Source: Actinomycetes bacterium
Lineage (GTDB): Bacteria > Actinomycetota > Actinomycetes > Propionibacteriales > Nocardioidaceae
NCBI GenBank assembly: GCA_023460975.1
Contig: JAEWOG010000062.1
Coordinates: 19,413-83,412 of the forward strand
Direction of reading: 5' to 3'
DNA: 64,000 bases
This document shows, piece after piece, positions 41,073-49,207 of this stretch (its first letter is position 1; each line of letters begins with the position of its first letter). Both the position numbers and the translations under genes were made by a program. Below the pieces are notes generated by a model. It was not told the DNA's origin. It saw only the letters and a program-made list of their open reading frames with translations, and ran no database searches.

Positions 41073-41717
41073 GTGCCGAAACCCGAGAAGTACGCCCCCA
41101 AGCACCGCGCCCCCGGTCGCCACAAGGCCGTGCCGTCGCGCCGTACCCGCGCCGTGCGGGCCGGTGTGGCGCTGGGTGGACTCGCAGCCGTGGTCACCGG
41201 GTTCGCCGTGACTCAGGGCGTCGTCGCGGGCACCCCGACCACGCCCACCGCCCCGATCATGACGCCGCTGGCCCAGGGAACGCTCTCCGCGGCCGAACTC
41301 GAGCGCCGCGGCGCGCCCGTCGTCTCCCGCTCGGACCGACGCGGCGAGATCGACCAGACCAAGGCGGCCGCGCTCTCGGTCACCCAGGGCGTCGCCGTGA
41401 CGCGTACGGAGAACCTCTCGACCGGCGATCCGCGCGACGTGGCCCGGGTGCTGCTGCGCGAGTACGGCTTCGCGGCCTCCCAGTTCGACTGCCTCGACTC
41501 GCTGTGGGTCAGTGAGTCCGGTTGGCGCGTGGACGCGGACAACCCCAGCTCGTCGGCGTACGGAATCCCGCAGGCACTCACCGCGACCCACGACATGCCC
41601 GAGGGCTACATGACCTCCGCCGAGGTGCAGATCCGCTGGGGCCTGGACTACATCCGCAGCCGGTACGGCAGCCCCTGCTCGGCGTGGTCGTTCAAGAGTT
41701 CGCGCGGATGGTACTGA
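41073..41717 (+). CDS. Secreted lysozyme-like (aggregation-promoting-factor type) protein
   Basis: The 214-residue product begins with a basic N-terminus and a membrane-spanning signal segment (VRAGVALGGLAAVVTGFAVT). A linker precedes a C-terminal lysozyme-like domain (about 130-214). The motif CLDSLWVSESGWRVDADNPS followed by SSAYGIPQAL is typical of lytic-transglycosylase-like proteins, with the Glu of SESGW in the catalytic position. Two cysteines (FDCLDS and GSPCSAW) may pair. It probably acts on peptidoglycan outside the cell. The GTG at 41073 is chosen because the longer frame upstream runs into the previous gene. Confidence 0.85.
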   Translation: MPKPEKYAPKHRAPGRHKAVPSRRTRAVRAGVALGGLAAVVTGFAVTQGVVAGTPTTPTAPIMTPLAQGTLSAAELERRGAPVVSRSDRRGEIDQTKAAALSVTQGVAVTRTENLSTGDPRDVARVLLREYGFAASQFDCLDSLWVSESGWRVDADNPSSSAYGIPQALTATHDMPEGYMTSAEVQIRWGLDYIRSRYGSPCSAWSFKSSRGWY

Positions 41718-41730
41718 CCGGAGGCAGGCA

Positions 41731-42891
41731 GTGAGCAGAGTCGTTCGGCGCCTGCTCGCACTCGCCCTGGGCCTCGTTGCCGTGTCCGGCCTGGCCTTCG
41801 TGGGCGCCTCGTGGGCGCATGTCCCCGCGCCACCCACGCTGGCTCGGCTGCTGACCACGGATCCGTCCGAACAGGGCGCCCTGTTTGCCGGCCGTGAGGT
41901 CGAGAACGCGGGAGCCGTACGGGCGCTGCCCGTCGCCGCAGAGCCCGTGATGCCGCAGGACGTGGCGTGGAAGGGGGAGCGCGTCGCCGTGGCCGACTTC
42001 CTCGCCACCACGCACACCCTGGCGCTCGTCGTGCTGCGCGAGGGCGAGATCCACGCGGAGTGGTACGCCGACGGGCTGGGCCCCGCGGACCGGCTCTCTT
42101 CGTGGTCCGTCGCGAAGTCGGTGGTCTCGCTGCTCGCCGGACAGGCCATCGGTGACGGTCTGCTGAGCGAGGACGACCTCCTGGTCGACGTGCTGCCCGA
42201 GCTGCGCACCGGCGGTGAGTACGACCAGATCACCGTCAAGGACCTGCTCGACATGAGCTCTGGTGTCGCCGTCGCCGAGAACTACCGCGAGTGGTGGCCC
42301 TTCACGGGCACCGCACGCCTGTTCCTGACCACCGACCTCGACGGGTTCCTGGCCGATCACCGCGAGCTCGTCTTCACCCCCGGCGAGAAGGCCGACTATC
42401 GCAGCGTCGACACGCAGCTGCTCGGTGCGGTGGTGGCGAAGGTGCGCGGGGAGAACCTCGCGACGCTGCTCGGCCGCGACCTGTGGGGGCCCATCGGCGC
42501 CGAGACCACGGCGCTGTGGAACACCGACCGGGTGAGCGGGACCGAGAAGGCCTTCTGCTGCCTCAACGCCACCGCGCGCGACTTCGCCCGCATCGGCCAA
42601 CTCGTGCTCGACGAGGGCCGCGTCGAGGCGCGCCAGGTCGTGCCGCAGGAGTGGATCGAGCGGATCAGCACTCCCAGCGCGGAGATGGGCGAGAACGGCT
42701 ACTCCGCGCAGTGGTGGCACTGGGCCGGCGGGTCGGGAGACTTCTCGGCCCTGGGCATCCACGGCCAGTACGTGTTCGTCGACCCTGCGACCAGCACCGT
42801 CATCGTCAAGCTCTCCGACCACGGCACCGAGCAGGACGAGAGCGAGACCTTCGCCGCCCTGCGGCAGATCGCCGCGGCCGGCGCGCCCTGA
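41731..42891 (+). CDS. Serine hydrolase of the beta-lactamase/class C type
   Basis: The 386-residue exported protein has an N-terminal signal-anchor (LLALALGLVAVSGLAFVGAS) and the SxxK catalytic motif SVAK (Ser near 126). The second motif is YRS in KADYRSVD, and the C-terminal HGQYVFVDPATSTVIVKLS resembles the usual third-motif strand. Relatives include esterases, D-aminopeptidases and 6-aminohexanoate-dimer hydrolase. True beta-lactamase activity should not be assumed. It begins 13 bases after the lysozyme-like gene and may be co-transcribed. Confidence 0.88.
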   Translation: MSRVVRRLLALALGLVAVSGLAFVGASWAHVPAPPTLARLLTTDPSEQGALFAGREVENAGAVRALPVAAEPVMPQDVAWKGERVAVADFLATTHTLALVVLREGEIHAEWYADGLGPADRLSSWSVAKSVVSLLAGQAIGDGLLSEDDLLVDVLPELRTGGEYDQITVKDLLDMSSGVAVAENYREWWPFTGTARLFLTTDLDGFLADHRELVFTPGEKADYRSVDTQLLGAVVAKVRGENLATLLGRDLWGPIGAETTALWNTDRVSGTEKAFCCLNATARDFARIGQLVLDEGRVEARQVVPQEWIERISTPSAEMGENGYSAQWWHWAGGSGDFSALGIHGQYVFVDPATSTVIVKLSDHGTEQDESETFAALRQIAAAGAP

Positions 42892-42897
42892 GCCGCC

Positions 42898-43659
42898 TCA
42901 GGTTCCCGGGCGGCACTCGCTGAGGGTCTCGTACGCCTCGAGCAGGCTGGGTCCGTACCAGGTGATCAGGCGCCCCTCGAGCAGGTGCGTGGGCAGCCGG
43001 AACGCCTCCGGCCCGTCGGCGGGGCCGAACTCGTACGGCTCGTCGGGCAGCAGCACCACGCCGGGGCGCCGGCCTTCGATGTCGGACACCGTCACGCGTG
43101 GATAGCGCTCGGCGTGGTCCGCGAAGACGTTCGGCAGGCCGACGCGCGCCAGCAGGTCCCCGGTGAACGTGTCGCGGCCCACCACCATCCACGGATCGCG
43201 CCAGATCGCCGTGGCCGTCGTGGCGCGCACCGGGGGCAGGTCGCCGCACCACAGCGCCCGCGAGCGGGACAACCAGTCGGGCCGCGGCCAGCGCAGCACG
43301 ACGTCGAAGAGGCGCTCCATCGACGCGATCGCGTCCGGGACGGACTCGATGTCAGTGACCCACACCGACACCCCGGCCTCGCGCAGCCGGCGTACGTCGA
43401 GCTCGCGGTTCTCCTCCTTGGTGGCGATGACCACGTCGGGCCTCAGGGCACTGATCGCCGCCAGGTCGGGGTTCTTGGTGCCCCGCACCCGGGTGACGTC
43501 GAGGTCGGCCGGGTGGGTGCACCAGTCCGTGACTCCCACCAACGCCGTACGGTCCACACTGGCAACGGCCTCGGTGAGTGAGGGCACCAGGCACACCACG
43601 CGGCTCACCCGGTCGGGGAGGCGAACGGCGGCGTCGAGGTCGTCGTACTCCGTGCGCAC
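42898..43659 (-). CDS. BtuF-like helical-backbone metal/cobalamin-binding protein without signal peptide
   Basis: The 253-residue product has the periplasmic-binding fold of BtuF/vitamin B12 or iron-siderophore receptors (RVVCLVPSLTEAVASV, VGVTDWCTHPADL, VRGTKNPDLAAISALRPDVV, GVSVWVTDIESVPDA). The N-terminus (MRTEYDDLDAAVRLPDRV) carries no signal peptide or lipobox, and no permease or ATPase genes are next to it. It is thus a cytosolic or orphan member, common in actinobacteria. Cobalamin binding is a reasonable but unproven guess, given the B12 enzymes nearby. Confidence 0.85.
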   Translation of the reverse strand: MRTEYDDLDAAVRLPDRVSRVVCLVPSLTEAVASVDRTALVGVTDWCTHPADLDVTRVRGTKNPDLAAISALRPDVVIATKEENRELDVRRLREAGVSVWVTDIESVPDAIASMERLFDVVLRWPRPDWLSRSRALWCGDLPPVRATTATAIWRDPWMVVGRDTFTGDLLARVGLPNVFADHAERYPRVTVSDIEGRRPGVVLLPDEPYEFGPADGPEAFRLPTHLLEGRLITWYGPSLLEAYETLSECRPGT

Positions 43660-43681
43660 GGCGCCACCCTACGCTGGGGGC

Positions 43682-44284
43682 ATGTCGCTCGAACCGCGCT
43701 CCGAGACCCGCTCGCGTGCCGCCGTCGCCGCCACCTGGATCGGCTCTTTCGTCGCACTGCTGTGGGTGATCGAACTCATCGACACGGGGCTGTCCCACCG
43801 CCTCGACGCGCACGGCATCGAGCCGTTGGGGGCCGACGGGCTGACCGGGATCGTGTGGGCGCCGCTGCTGCACGCCGGCTGGGGGCACCTGGTGAGCAAC
43901 ACCGGCCCGCTGCTGGTGCTGGGCTTCCTGCTGCTCATGTCAGGGGTGCGCGAGTGGCTGCGCGTGACCGCGATCGTGTGGGTCGTCGGCGGCCTCGGAA
44001 CATGGCTGGTGGGTGGGGCGAACACCATCCACCTCGGCGCGTCCGGGCTGGTGTTCGGGTGGCTCGCCAACCTGATGGTCCGCGGCTTCTTCACCCGGCA
44101 CTTCGGGCAGGTCGCGCTGGGGGTGGTCGTCGCGCTCGCCTACGGCAGCGTCCTGTGGGGCGTGCTGCCCACCACGCCCGGGGTGTCGTGGCAGGGCCAC
44201 TTGTTCGGGGCGCTGGGCGGCGTCCTGGCCGCGTGGCTCGCGGCCAGGGAGGCCTCGCAGGATCAGACGTTGCGCCGGTACTGA
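43682..44284 (+). CDS. Rhomboid family intramembrane serine protease
   Basis: The 200-residue membrane protein has six hydrophobic segments and the rhomboid catalytic pair: GASG (Ser near 121) and the later His in SWQGHLFGALGG (His near 173). The HAGWGHLVSNTGPLLVLG segment supplies the early His-Asn region. Rhomboids cleave transmembrane helices of client proteins; clients are unknown here. The ATG at 43682 is used since upstream sequence is the promoter region of the divergent BtuF-like gene. Its 3' end overlaps the icmF 3' end by 22 bases. Confidence 0.93.
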   Translation: MSLEPRSETRSRAAVAATWIGSFVALLWVIELIDTGLSHRLDAHGIEPLGADGLTGIVWAPLLHAGWGHLVSNTGPLLVLGFLLLMSGVREWLRVTAIVWVVGGLGTWLVGGANTIHLGASGLVFGWLANLMVRGFFTRHFGQVALGVVVALAYGSVLWGVLPTTPGVSWQGHLFGALGGVLAAWLAAREASQDQTLRRY

Positions 44285-47200
44285 CCGCCCACCTCGAAGA
44301 ACGCGTCGGTGACCTGCTGCAACGAGCAGACCCTGGCCGCGTCCATGAGGACCGCGAAGACGTTCTCGCCGGACACCGCAGCGTCCTTGAGTCGGGCGAG
44401 CGCCTCCTTCGCCTCGGCGGAGTGGGTGCCCTGGAAGGAGCGGACCCGCTCGAGTTGCGAGGACTTCTCCTCCTCGGTGGCGCGGGCGAGTTCGATCTCG
44501 ACCGGCTCCGCGTCGTCGGCGTGCGGGTTGAGGAAGGTGTTGACGCCGATGATGGGCAGCGAGCCGTCGTGCTTGCGGTGCTCGTAGAGCATCGACTCGT
44601 CCTGGATCCGGCCGCGCTGGTAGCCCGTCTCCATGGCGCCCAGCACGCCGCCGCGCTCATTGATCCGGTCGAACTCGTCCAGCACCGCGGCCTCGACGAG
44701 GTCGGTGAGTTCGTCGATGACGTACGAGCCCTGGTTGGGGTTCTCGTTCATCGCCAGGCCCCACTCGCGATTGATGATCATCTGGATCGCGAGCGCTCGA
44801 CGCACGGATTCCTCGGTGGGGGTGGTGACGGCCTCGTCGTAGGCGTTGGTGTGCAGGCTGTTGGCGTTGTCGTAGATCGCGATCAGCGCCTGGAGCGTGG
44901 TGCGGATGTCGTTGAAGTCCATCTCCTGGGCGTGCAGCGAGCGGCCGCTCGTCTGGACGTGGTACTTCAGCTTCTGGCTGCGCTCGCCGGCGCCGTACTT
45001 CTCCTTCATGGTGATCGCCCAGATGCGCCGCGCCACGCGGCCCAGGACGGAGTACTCGGGGTCCATGCCGTTGGAGAAGAAGAAGGACAGGTTGGGCGCG
45101 AAGTCGTCGATGTCCATGCCGCGCGCGAGGTACGCCTCGACGTAGGTGAATCCGTTGGCCAGGGTGAAGGCGAGCTGGCTGATGGGGTTCGCCCCGGCCT
45201 CGGCGATGTGGTAGCCGGAGATCGACACCGAGTAGAAGTTGCGGACCTTCTGGGAGATGAACCACTCCTGGATGTCGGCCATCATCCGCAGGCTGAACTC
45301 GGTGGAGAACAGGCAGGTGTTCTGGCCCTGGTCCTCCTTGAGGATGTCGGCCTGCACGGTGCCGCGCACGTTCGCCAGCGCGTACGCCCGCAGCTCGGCG
45401 TGCTCGGCCTCGGAGGGCTCGCGGCCCTCGGCCTCGCGGAACTTCTCGACCTGCTGGTCGATGACGGTGTTGAGGAAGAACGCCAGCACGGTCGGCGCGG
45501 GGCCGTTGATGGTCATCGAGACGCTGGTGGAGGGCGCGACGAGGTCGAAGCCGTCGTACAGCGCCTTCATGTCCTCCAGCGTCGCGACCGAGACGCCGGA
45601 CGTGCCGACCTTGCCGTACACGTCGGGGCGCGGGTCGGGGTCGCGGCCGTACAGGGTCACGGAGTCGAAGGCCGTGGACAGGCGGGTCGCCTCGCCCTCG
45701 GCGGAGAGCATCTTGAAGCGCCGGTTCGTACGGAACGGGTCGCCCTCGCCGGCGAACATGCGTGCCGGGTCCTCGCCGTCCCGCTTGAACGGGAAGACGC
45801 CCGCGGTGAACGGGAAGAATCCGGGAAGGTTCTCCTTGCGCCAGAACTTCACCAGCTCGCCGTGGTCGGTGTACTTCGGCAGCGCGACGCGGGGGATCTT
45901 GCTGCCGCTCAGGCTCTCCTTGACCAGCTTGGTGTGGATCTCGCGGTCGCGGACCTTCACGACCTGCTCGTCGCCGGAGTAGGACTCCACGACGCCCGGC
46001 CATGCAGTGATCTGGTCGGCCACCTCGTGCGGCACGTCCTTGCGCGCCTGGGCGAGCAGGGTGTCCAGCGCGGCCGTTGCCGCGCTGGTCTCGCCCCCGC
46101 TGGTCGAGCTGCCCCCGCTGGTCGAGCTGGCCCCGCTGGTCGAGCTTGTCGAGACCCCGCTCGTCGAGACCACTTCATCCCGTACGGCCTCGATCCGCTG
46201 CACGCGCCGAGCTGCCTCGGTCAGGCCATCGGTCTCGGCGTGGTAGCCGCGCACGGTCTCAGTGATCTCGGCGAGGTAGCGCACGCGCTCGGCGGGAACG
46301 ACCTGACGGATGCCGGAGGAGGACTTCACGGACACGTACGGCAGGGCGCCCTCGGTGATGGGAAGTCCGCGTCGGGCGAGGTCGTCGCGCAGGTGCTGGT
46401 AGAGGGCGGTGACGCCGTCGTCGTTGAAGGTGGCGGCGCTGGTTCCGAAGACCGGCATGTCGTCGGGCTGGGACCCGAAGGCCTCGCGGTTGCGGACGAG
46501 CTGACGTCCGACGTCGCGCAGGGCGTCCTTGGCGCCGCGCCGCTCGAACTTGTTGATGGCCACGGTGTCGGCGAAGTCGAGCATGTCGATCTTCTCCAGC
46601 TGGCTGGCGGCGCCGAACTCCGGCGTCATCACGTACAGGCTGGTGTCGACGAAGGGCACGATGGCGGCGTCGCCCTGGCCGATGCCGGGAGTTTCGACGA
46701 TGACGAGGTCGAAGCCGGCGGCCTTCGTGACGGCGATGACGTCCGCGAGGTGCTCGGGGACTTCGTGGGCGCCGCGGGTGGCGAGGCTGCGGAAGAAGAC
46801 GGGGGAGTGGCCGTCGAGGCTGGTGATGGCGTTGGCGCGGATCCGGTCGCCCAGCAGGGCGCCGCCGCCCTTGCGTCGCGTGGGGTCGACGGCGATGACG
46901 GCGATGCGGAGCTTGTCGCCCTGGTCGACGCGGAAGCGGCGCACCAGTTCGTCGGTGAGGCTGGACTTGCCCGAGCCGCCCGTACCGGTGATGCCCAGAA
47001 CCGGGGCGCTGGAGGCCGCCGCGGCGCTCAGGATCTCCTCGCGCATCTCGCCCAGCCGGCCGGACTCGGCGCCGGTGAGGGCCCGGGCCACTGCCGTACG
47101 GTCGCCGGCCAGCACTGCGGTGAGGTCGGCGGGGCGCAGGTCCCACGGGTCGAAGTCGCAGTCGGCGACGACGGAGTTGATCATCCCGACCAGGCCCATG

Positions 47201-47577
47201 CGCTGCCCGTCGGAGGGGGAGAAGATGGTGACCCCCGAGCCGCGCAGGCGCTCGATCTCGGCGGGCACGATCACGCCTCCGCCGCCTCCGACCACCTTGA
47301 CGTGCCCGGCGCCCGCGGCGCGCAACTGCTCGACGAGGTACTCGAAGTATTCGACGTGTCCGCCTTGGTACGACGACACGGCGACGCCCTGCACGTCCTC
47401 GGTGAGTGCCGCGTCCACGACCTCGGCGACGGAACGGTTGTGCCCGAGGTGGATGACCTCGCAGCCCTGGCTCTGGAAGATCCGGCGCATGATGTTGATC
47501 GACGCGTCGTGGCCGTCGAACAGTGCGGACGCGGTGACCAGGCGTACGGGATTCTTCGGCTGGTGAAGCTCGGGCAT
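44263..47577 (-). CDS. icmF: Fused isobutyryl-CoA mutase IcmF
   Basis: A 1104-residue fusion that interconverts isobutyryl-CoA and n-butyryl-CoA using adenosylcobalamin. Order: B12-binding domain (about 10-140, with DGHDAS at 21-26 for the lower ligand and VVGGGGGVIVPAEIERL), a MeaB-like G-protein chaperone domain (about 190-430, P-loop GITGTGGSGKSSL, VDPTRRKGGGALLGDR, NKFERRGA), a linker (about 430-510) and the mutase TIM barrel plus substrate domain. The linker contains a Ser/Thr/Gly-rich stretch encoded by dispersed-repeat DNA. A MarR gene lies upstream on the same strand, with tandem operators between. Some fused mutases favour pivalyl- or isovaleryl-CoA, so exact substrate is uncertain. 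Confidence 0.94.
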   Translation of the reverse strand: MPELHQPKNPVRLVTASALFDGHDASINIMRRIFQSQGCEVIHLGHNRSVAEVVDAALTEDVQGVAVSSYQGGHVEYFEYLVEQLRAAGAGHVKVVGGGGGVIVPAEIERLRGSGVTIFSPSDGQRMGLVGMINSVVADCDFDPWDLRPADLTAVLAGDRTAVARALTGAESGRLGEMREEILSAAAASSAPVLGITGTGGSGKSSLTDELVRRFRVDQGDKLRIAVIAVDPTRRKGGGALLGDRIRANAITSLDGHSPVFFRSLATRGAHEVPEHLADVIAVTKAAGFDLVIVETPGIGQGDAAIVPFVDTSLYVMTPEFGAASQLEKIDMLDFADTVAINKFERRGAKDALRDVGRQLVRNREAFGSQPDDMPVFGTSAATFNDDGVTALYQHLRDDLARRGLPITEGALPYVSVKSSSGIRQVVPAERVRYLAEITETVRGYHAETDGLTEAARRVQRIEAVRDEVVSTSGVSTSSTSGASSTSGGSSTSGGETSAATAALDTLLAQARKDVPHEVADQITAWPGVVESYSGDEQVVKVRDREIHTKLVKESLSGSKIPRVALPKYTDHGELVKFWRKENLPGFFPFTAGVFPFKRDGEDPARMFAGEGDPFRTNRRFKMLSAEGEATRLSTAFDSVTLYGRDPDPRPDVYGKVGTSGVSVATLEDMKALYDGFDLVAPSTSVSMTINGPAPTVLAFFLNTVIDQQVEKFREAEGREPSEAEHAELRAYALANVRGTVQADILKEDQGQNTCLFSTEFSLRMMADIQEWFISQKVRNFYSVSISGYHIAEAGANPISQLAFTLANGFTYVEAYLARGMDIDDFAPNLSFFFSNGMDPEYSVLGRVARRIWAITMKEKYGAGERSQKLKYHVQTSGRSLHAQEMDFNDIRTTLQALIAIYDNANSLHTNAYDEAVTTPTEESVRRALAIQMIINREWGLAMNENPNQGSYVIDELTDLVEAAVLDEFDRINERGGVLGAMETGYQRGRIQDESMLYEHRKHDGSLPIIGVNTFLNPHADDAEPVEIELARATEEEKSSQLERVRSFQGTHSAEAKEALARLKDAAVSGENVFAVLMDAARVCSLQQVTDAFFEVGGQYRRNV
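46083..46170. repeat. Dispersed repeat inside icmF (codes the STSG linker)
   Basis: On the + strand, CGCTGGTCGAGCT-type units start at about 46098, 46116 and 46134. The last is complete (CGCTGGTCGAGCTTGTCGAG at 46134-46153, then ACCC). In icmF this reads as GVSTSSTSGASSTSGG followed by SSTSGG, at about residues 470-500. The intergenic repeat has thus been accommodated in frame. Confidence 0.85.
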
Positions 47578-47591
47578 GGGGCACCTCGGAA

Positions 47592-47633
47592 TACTTGGAA
47601 GTCCTAGTAATTGGATAGTAGGACATCCAAGTA
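47592..47633. promoter_or_regulatory. Tandem operator upstream of icmF (probable MarR site)
   Basis: TACTTGGAAGTCCTAGTA (47592-47609) and TAGTAGGACATCCAAGTA (47616-47633) are imperfect 18-bp palindromes 24 bases apart. They are also inverted relative to each other (15-bp arms with one mismatch). The site begins 14 bases before the icmF start, where binding would block transcription or initiation. A further small palindrome (ACCTAC..GTAGGT, 47633-47650) follows. The neighbouring MarR protein is the likely ligand. Confidence 0.7.
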
Positions 47634-47656
47634 CCTACTCGGAAGTAGGTGGCGTG

Positions 47657-47747
47657 GGATCCCCCGCATATGCGGGGGAGTGTGAACTTCTAGGGGCGTG
47701 CAAACCACAGGAAGTTCAGGATCCCCCGCTTATGCGGGGGAACCTGA
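47657..47747. CRISPR. Candidate two-repeat CRISPR-like element (type I-E-like repeats, one 33-nt spacer, no cas)
   Basis: Two 29-bp units, 47657-47685 and 47719-47747, share 25 of 29 bases. Each begins GGATCCCCCGC and has a 7-bp CCCCCGC/GCGGGGG stem with a 4-base loop (ATAT or TTAT). They are separated by 33 bases, giving the 62-base period of a type I-E array, and the stem resembles I-E repeats. Against this, GAACTTC (47684-47690) and GAAGTTC (47711-47717) at the spacer edges are complementary. That would suit a paired palindromic unit instead. No cas genes occur in the window. Confidence 0.4.
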
Positions 47748-47770
47748 GAGGGATGGGACGCCCCGCCCCG

Positions 47771-48274
47771 TCAGTCGGAGACGTGGTCGCCGCCTGAGGC
47801 GCGAAGCGCCCCCAGTAGGCCGGTGAGGCTGAGCACCTCCTCCGGCGCCAGGCCGGGCTTCTCGAACACCTCGCCGTTGAGGGCCACGGTGGCCTCCTCG
47901 ACCACCTCGGCGCCGGCGGCGGTGAGGGTGGCCAGGATGACGCGTCGGTCGGAGGTGCCGCGCTCGCGCTCCACGAACCCCTGCTTGACCAGCCGGTCCA
48001 CGGCGCTGGTGACCGAGGTGGGGTGGACCTGCAGCAACGACCCGAGCCGCGTCATCGGCAGGCTCTGGTCCCGGGTGAACGACAGCAGGCGCAACACCTC
48101 GTACCGGGCGAAGGTGAGGTCGCGGGGGCGCAGGACGGCCTCGATGCGTTCCATCAGCAGTTGGTGGGCGCGGACCACGGAGGTCACCATCGCCATCCCG
48201 TCGGCTGCGTCGTCCCAGCCGTGGCGCACCCATTGGCGGTGCGCCTCGCGGATGGGGTCGCGCTCGGAGGTCAT
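47771..48274 (-). CDS. MarR family regulator, probable controller of icmF
   Basis: A regulator of about 167 residues with a winged helix-turn-helix of MarR type: FARYEVLRLLSFTRDQSLPM, RLGSLLQVHPTSVTSAVDRL and the wing KQGFVERERGTSDRRVILATLT. The ATG at 48274 has AGGG eight bases before and is preferred to an ATG at 48313. It is encoded just upstream of icmF in the same direction, with tandem palindromes in the gap. Acyl-CoA or acid ligands are likely for such regulators, but this is inference. Confidence 0.9.
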   Translation of the reverse strand: MTSERDPIREAHRQWVRHGWDDAADGMAMVTSVVRAHQLLMERIEAVLRPRDLTFARYEVLRLLSFTRDQSLPMTRLGSLLQVHPTSVTSAVDRLVKQGFVERERGTSDRRVILATLTAAGAEVVEEATVALNGEVFEKPGLAPEEVLSLTGLLGALRASGGDHVSD

Positions 48275-48343
48275 GGCGATCACCCTAGAGGTGGGAGCCC
48301 GCGGCGCGGTCACGTGACGTGCTGAACGGACGGCGCGCGACGG

Positions 48344-49111
48344 TCAGCGCTGCAGTCGGGCCAGCAGGCCGCCCACGGCCACCTCGAGGGCAAACCGGAA
48401 CTGGCCCTCCGGGTCGCTGGCCGCCTGATGTGCCTCGCCCGCGGCCTGGCCGACACGGCTGGCGACGGGGAAGTCGCGCCCGGCCATCGCCTCTCCCAAG
48501 GCGGCGGCGTTGGCCGTCCACCACTCCAGCTCGGTCTGGCCCGAACGACGTTCGGCCGCCAGTACGGCGTGCCGGGAGCGCACGGCCGTGGCTGCGATGC
48601 CGACGAGCAGGGTCACGGTCTGGTCCATGTCGATGTCGTTGAGCCCGACTCCGTCGACCGCGGCCAGTTGCCACTCGTACCGCTCGGAGGAGTGCGGGCC
48701 CAGCCAGGCGCGCAGTCCCTCGACCTCCAGCAACCACGGGTGGGCGACGAACTCGGCGTAGGCCAACTCGGCCACCGTGGCCAGCCGTACGGAGAGGTCG
48801 TCGGCGTGGCTGGGCAGCGGGGTGCGCCCCAGGACGTCGTCGACCATGAGGATGACGAGCTCGTCTCGTCCCGGGACGTAGGTGTAGAGCGACATCGCGC
48901 CGATCCCGAGGCGTTGGGCCACGCCGCGCACCGAGAGTGCGGCCAGTCCGTCGGCGTCGGCGACCTCGATGCCCGCGGCGACCACTTCGTCGAGGGTGAC
49001 CTTCTGGCGTGGGCCGCGGCGTACGGGTGGCGCCTGGGAGCGGTCGCGCCACAGCAGCGCCAGTACGGGGTCGGGTGCGGCTGTGGTCGCGGTGTCGTCG
49101 GGTTCGGGCAC
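48344..49111 (-). CDS. TetR family regulator (TetR_C-type) of the ABC exporter
   Basis: The 255-residue protein has a TetR DNA-binding domain placed after a 35-residue leader (VTLDEVVAAGIEVADADGLA, then VRGVAQRLGIGAMSLYTYVP). The large C-terminal domain is of the tetracycline-repressor-like type (LHE-type helices, LVGIAATAVRSR). It is divergent from an ABC exporter, with two CGTACG-based boxes in the 96-base gap. This is a typical drug-responsive repressor arrangement; the inducer is unknown. Confidence 0.92.
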   Translation of the reverse strand: MPEPDDTATTAAPDPVLALLWRDRSQAPPVRRGPRQKVTLDEVVAAGIEVADADGLAALSVRGVAQRLGIGAMSLYTYVPGRDELVILMVDDVLGRTPLPSHADDLSVRLATVAELAYAEFVAHPWLLEVEGLRAWLGPHSSERYEWQLAAVDGVGLNDIDMDQTVTLLVGIAATAVRSRHAVLAAERRSGQTELEWWTANAAALGEAMAGRDFPVASRVGQAAGEAHQAASDPEGQFRFALEVAVGGLLARLQR

Positions 49112-49130
49112 ACCCCGATCCTAACAATTT

Positions 49131-49187
49131 CGTACGGCGTACGGAACAAATGCTACGGTGGGTGCGTTAAACACCGTACGACGTACG
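49131..49187. promoter_or_regulatory. Paired operator boxes in the TetR/ABC divergent promoter
   Basis: CGTACGGCGTACG (49131-49143) and CGTACGACGTACG (49175-49187) flank the intergenic centre at a spacing of 44 bases, about four helical turns. Each is a dyad with one extra base. CGTACG is common in this genome, so the doubled arrangement rather than the hexamer is the evidence. Locally AT-rich DNA lies between the boxes. Confidence 0.6.
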
Positions 49188-49207
49188 AATATAGATCGGA
49201 GGGCCCG

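Noticed and set aside
43762..47607. A 1281-codon open frame opposite icmF
   Set aside because: It is the antisense shadow of icmF: it is low in hydrophobic cores, rich in Gly/Val/Arg from complementary codons, and icmF has complete family motifs along the whole length.
47578..47770. Cobalamin riboswitch before the B12-dependent icmF
   Set aside because: The gap has no B12-box-like sequence and is fully occupied by operators and the CRISPR-like pair; IcmF uses rather than makes B12.
47576..47797. A 73-codon frame reading SPAYAGE and PPLMRGN motifs
   Set aside because: These peptides are what translated type I-E-like repeats look like; the frame covers operators and palindromes and is not a gene.
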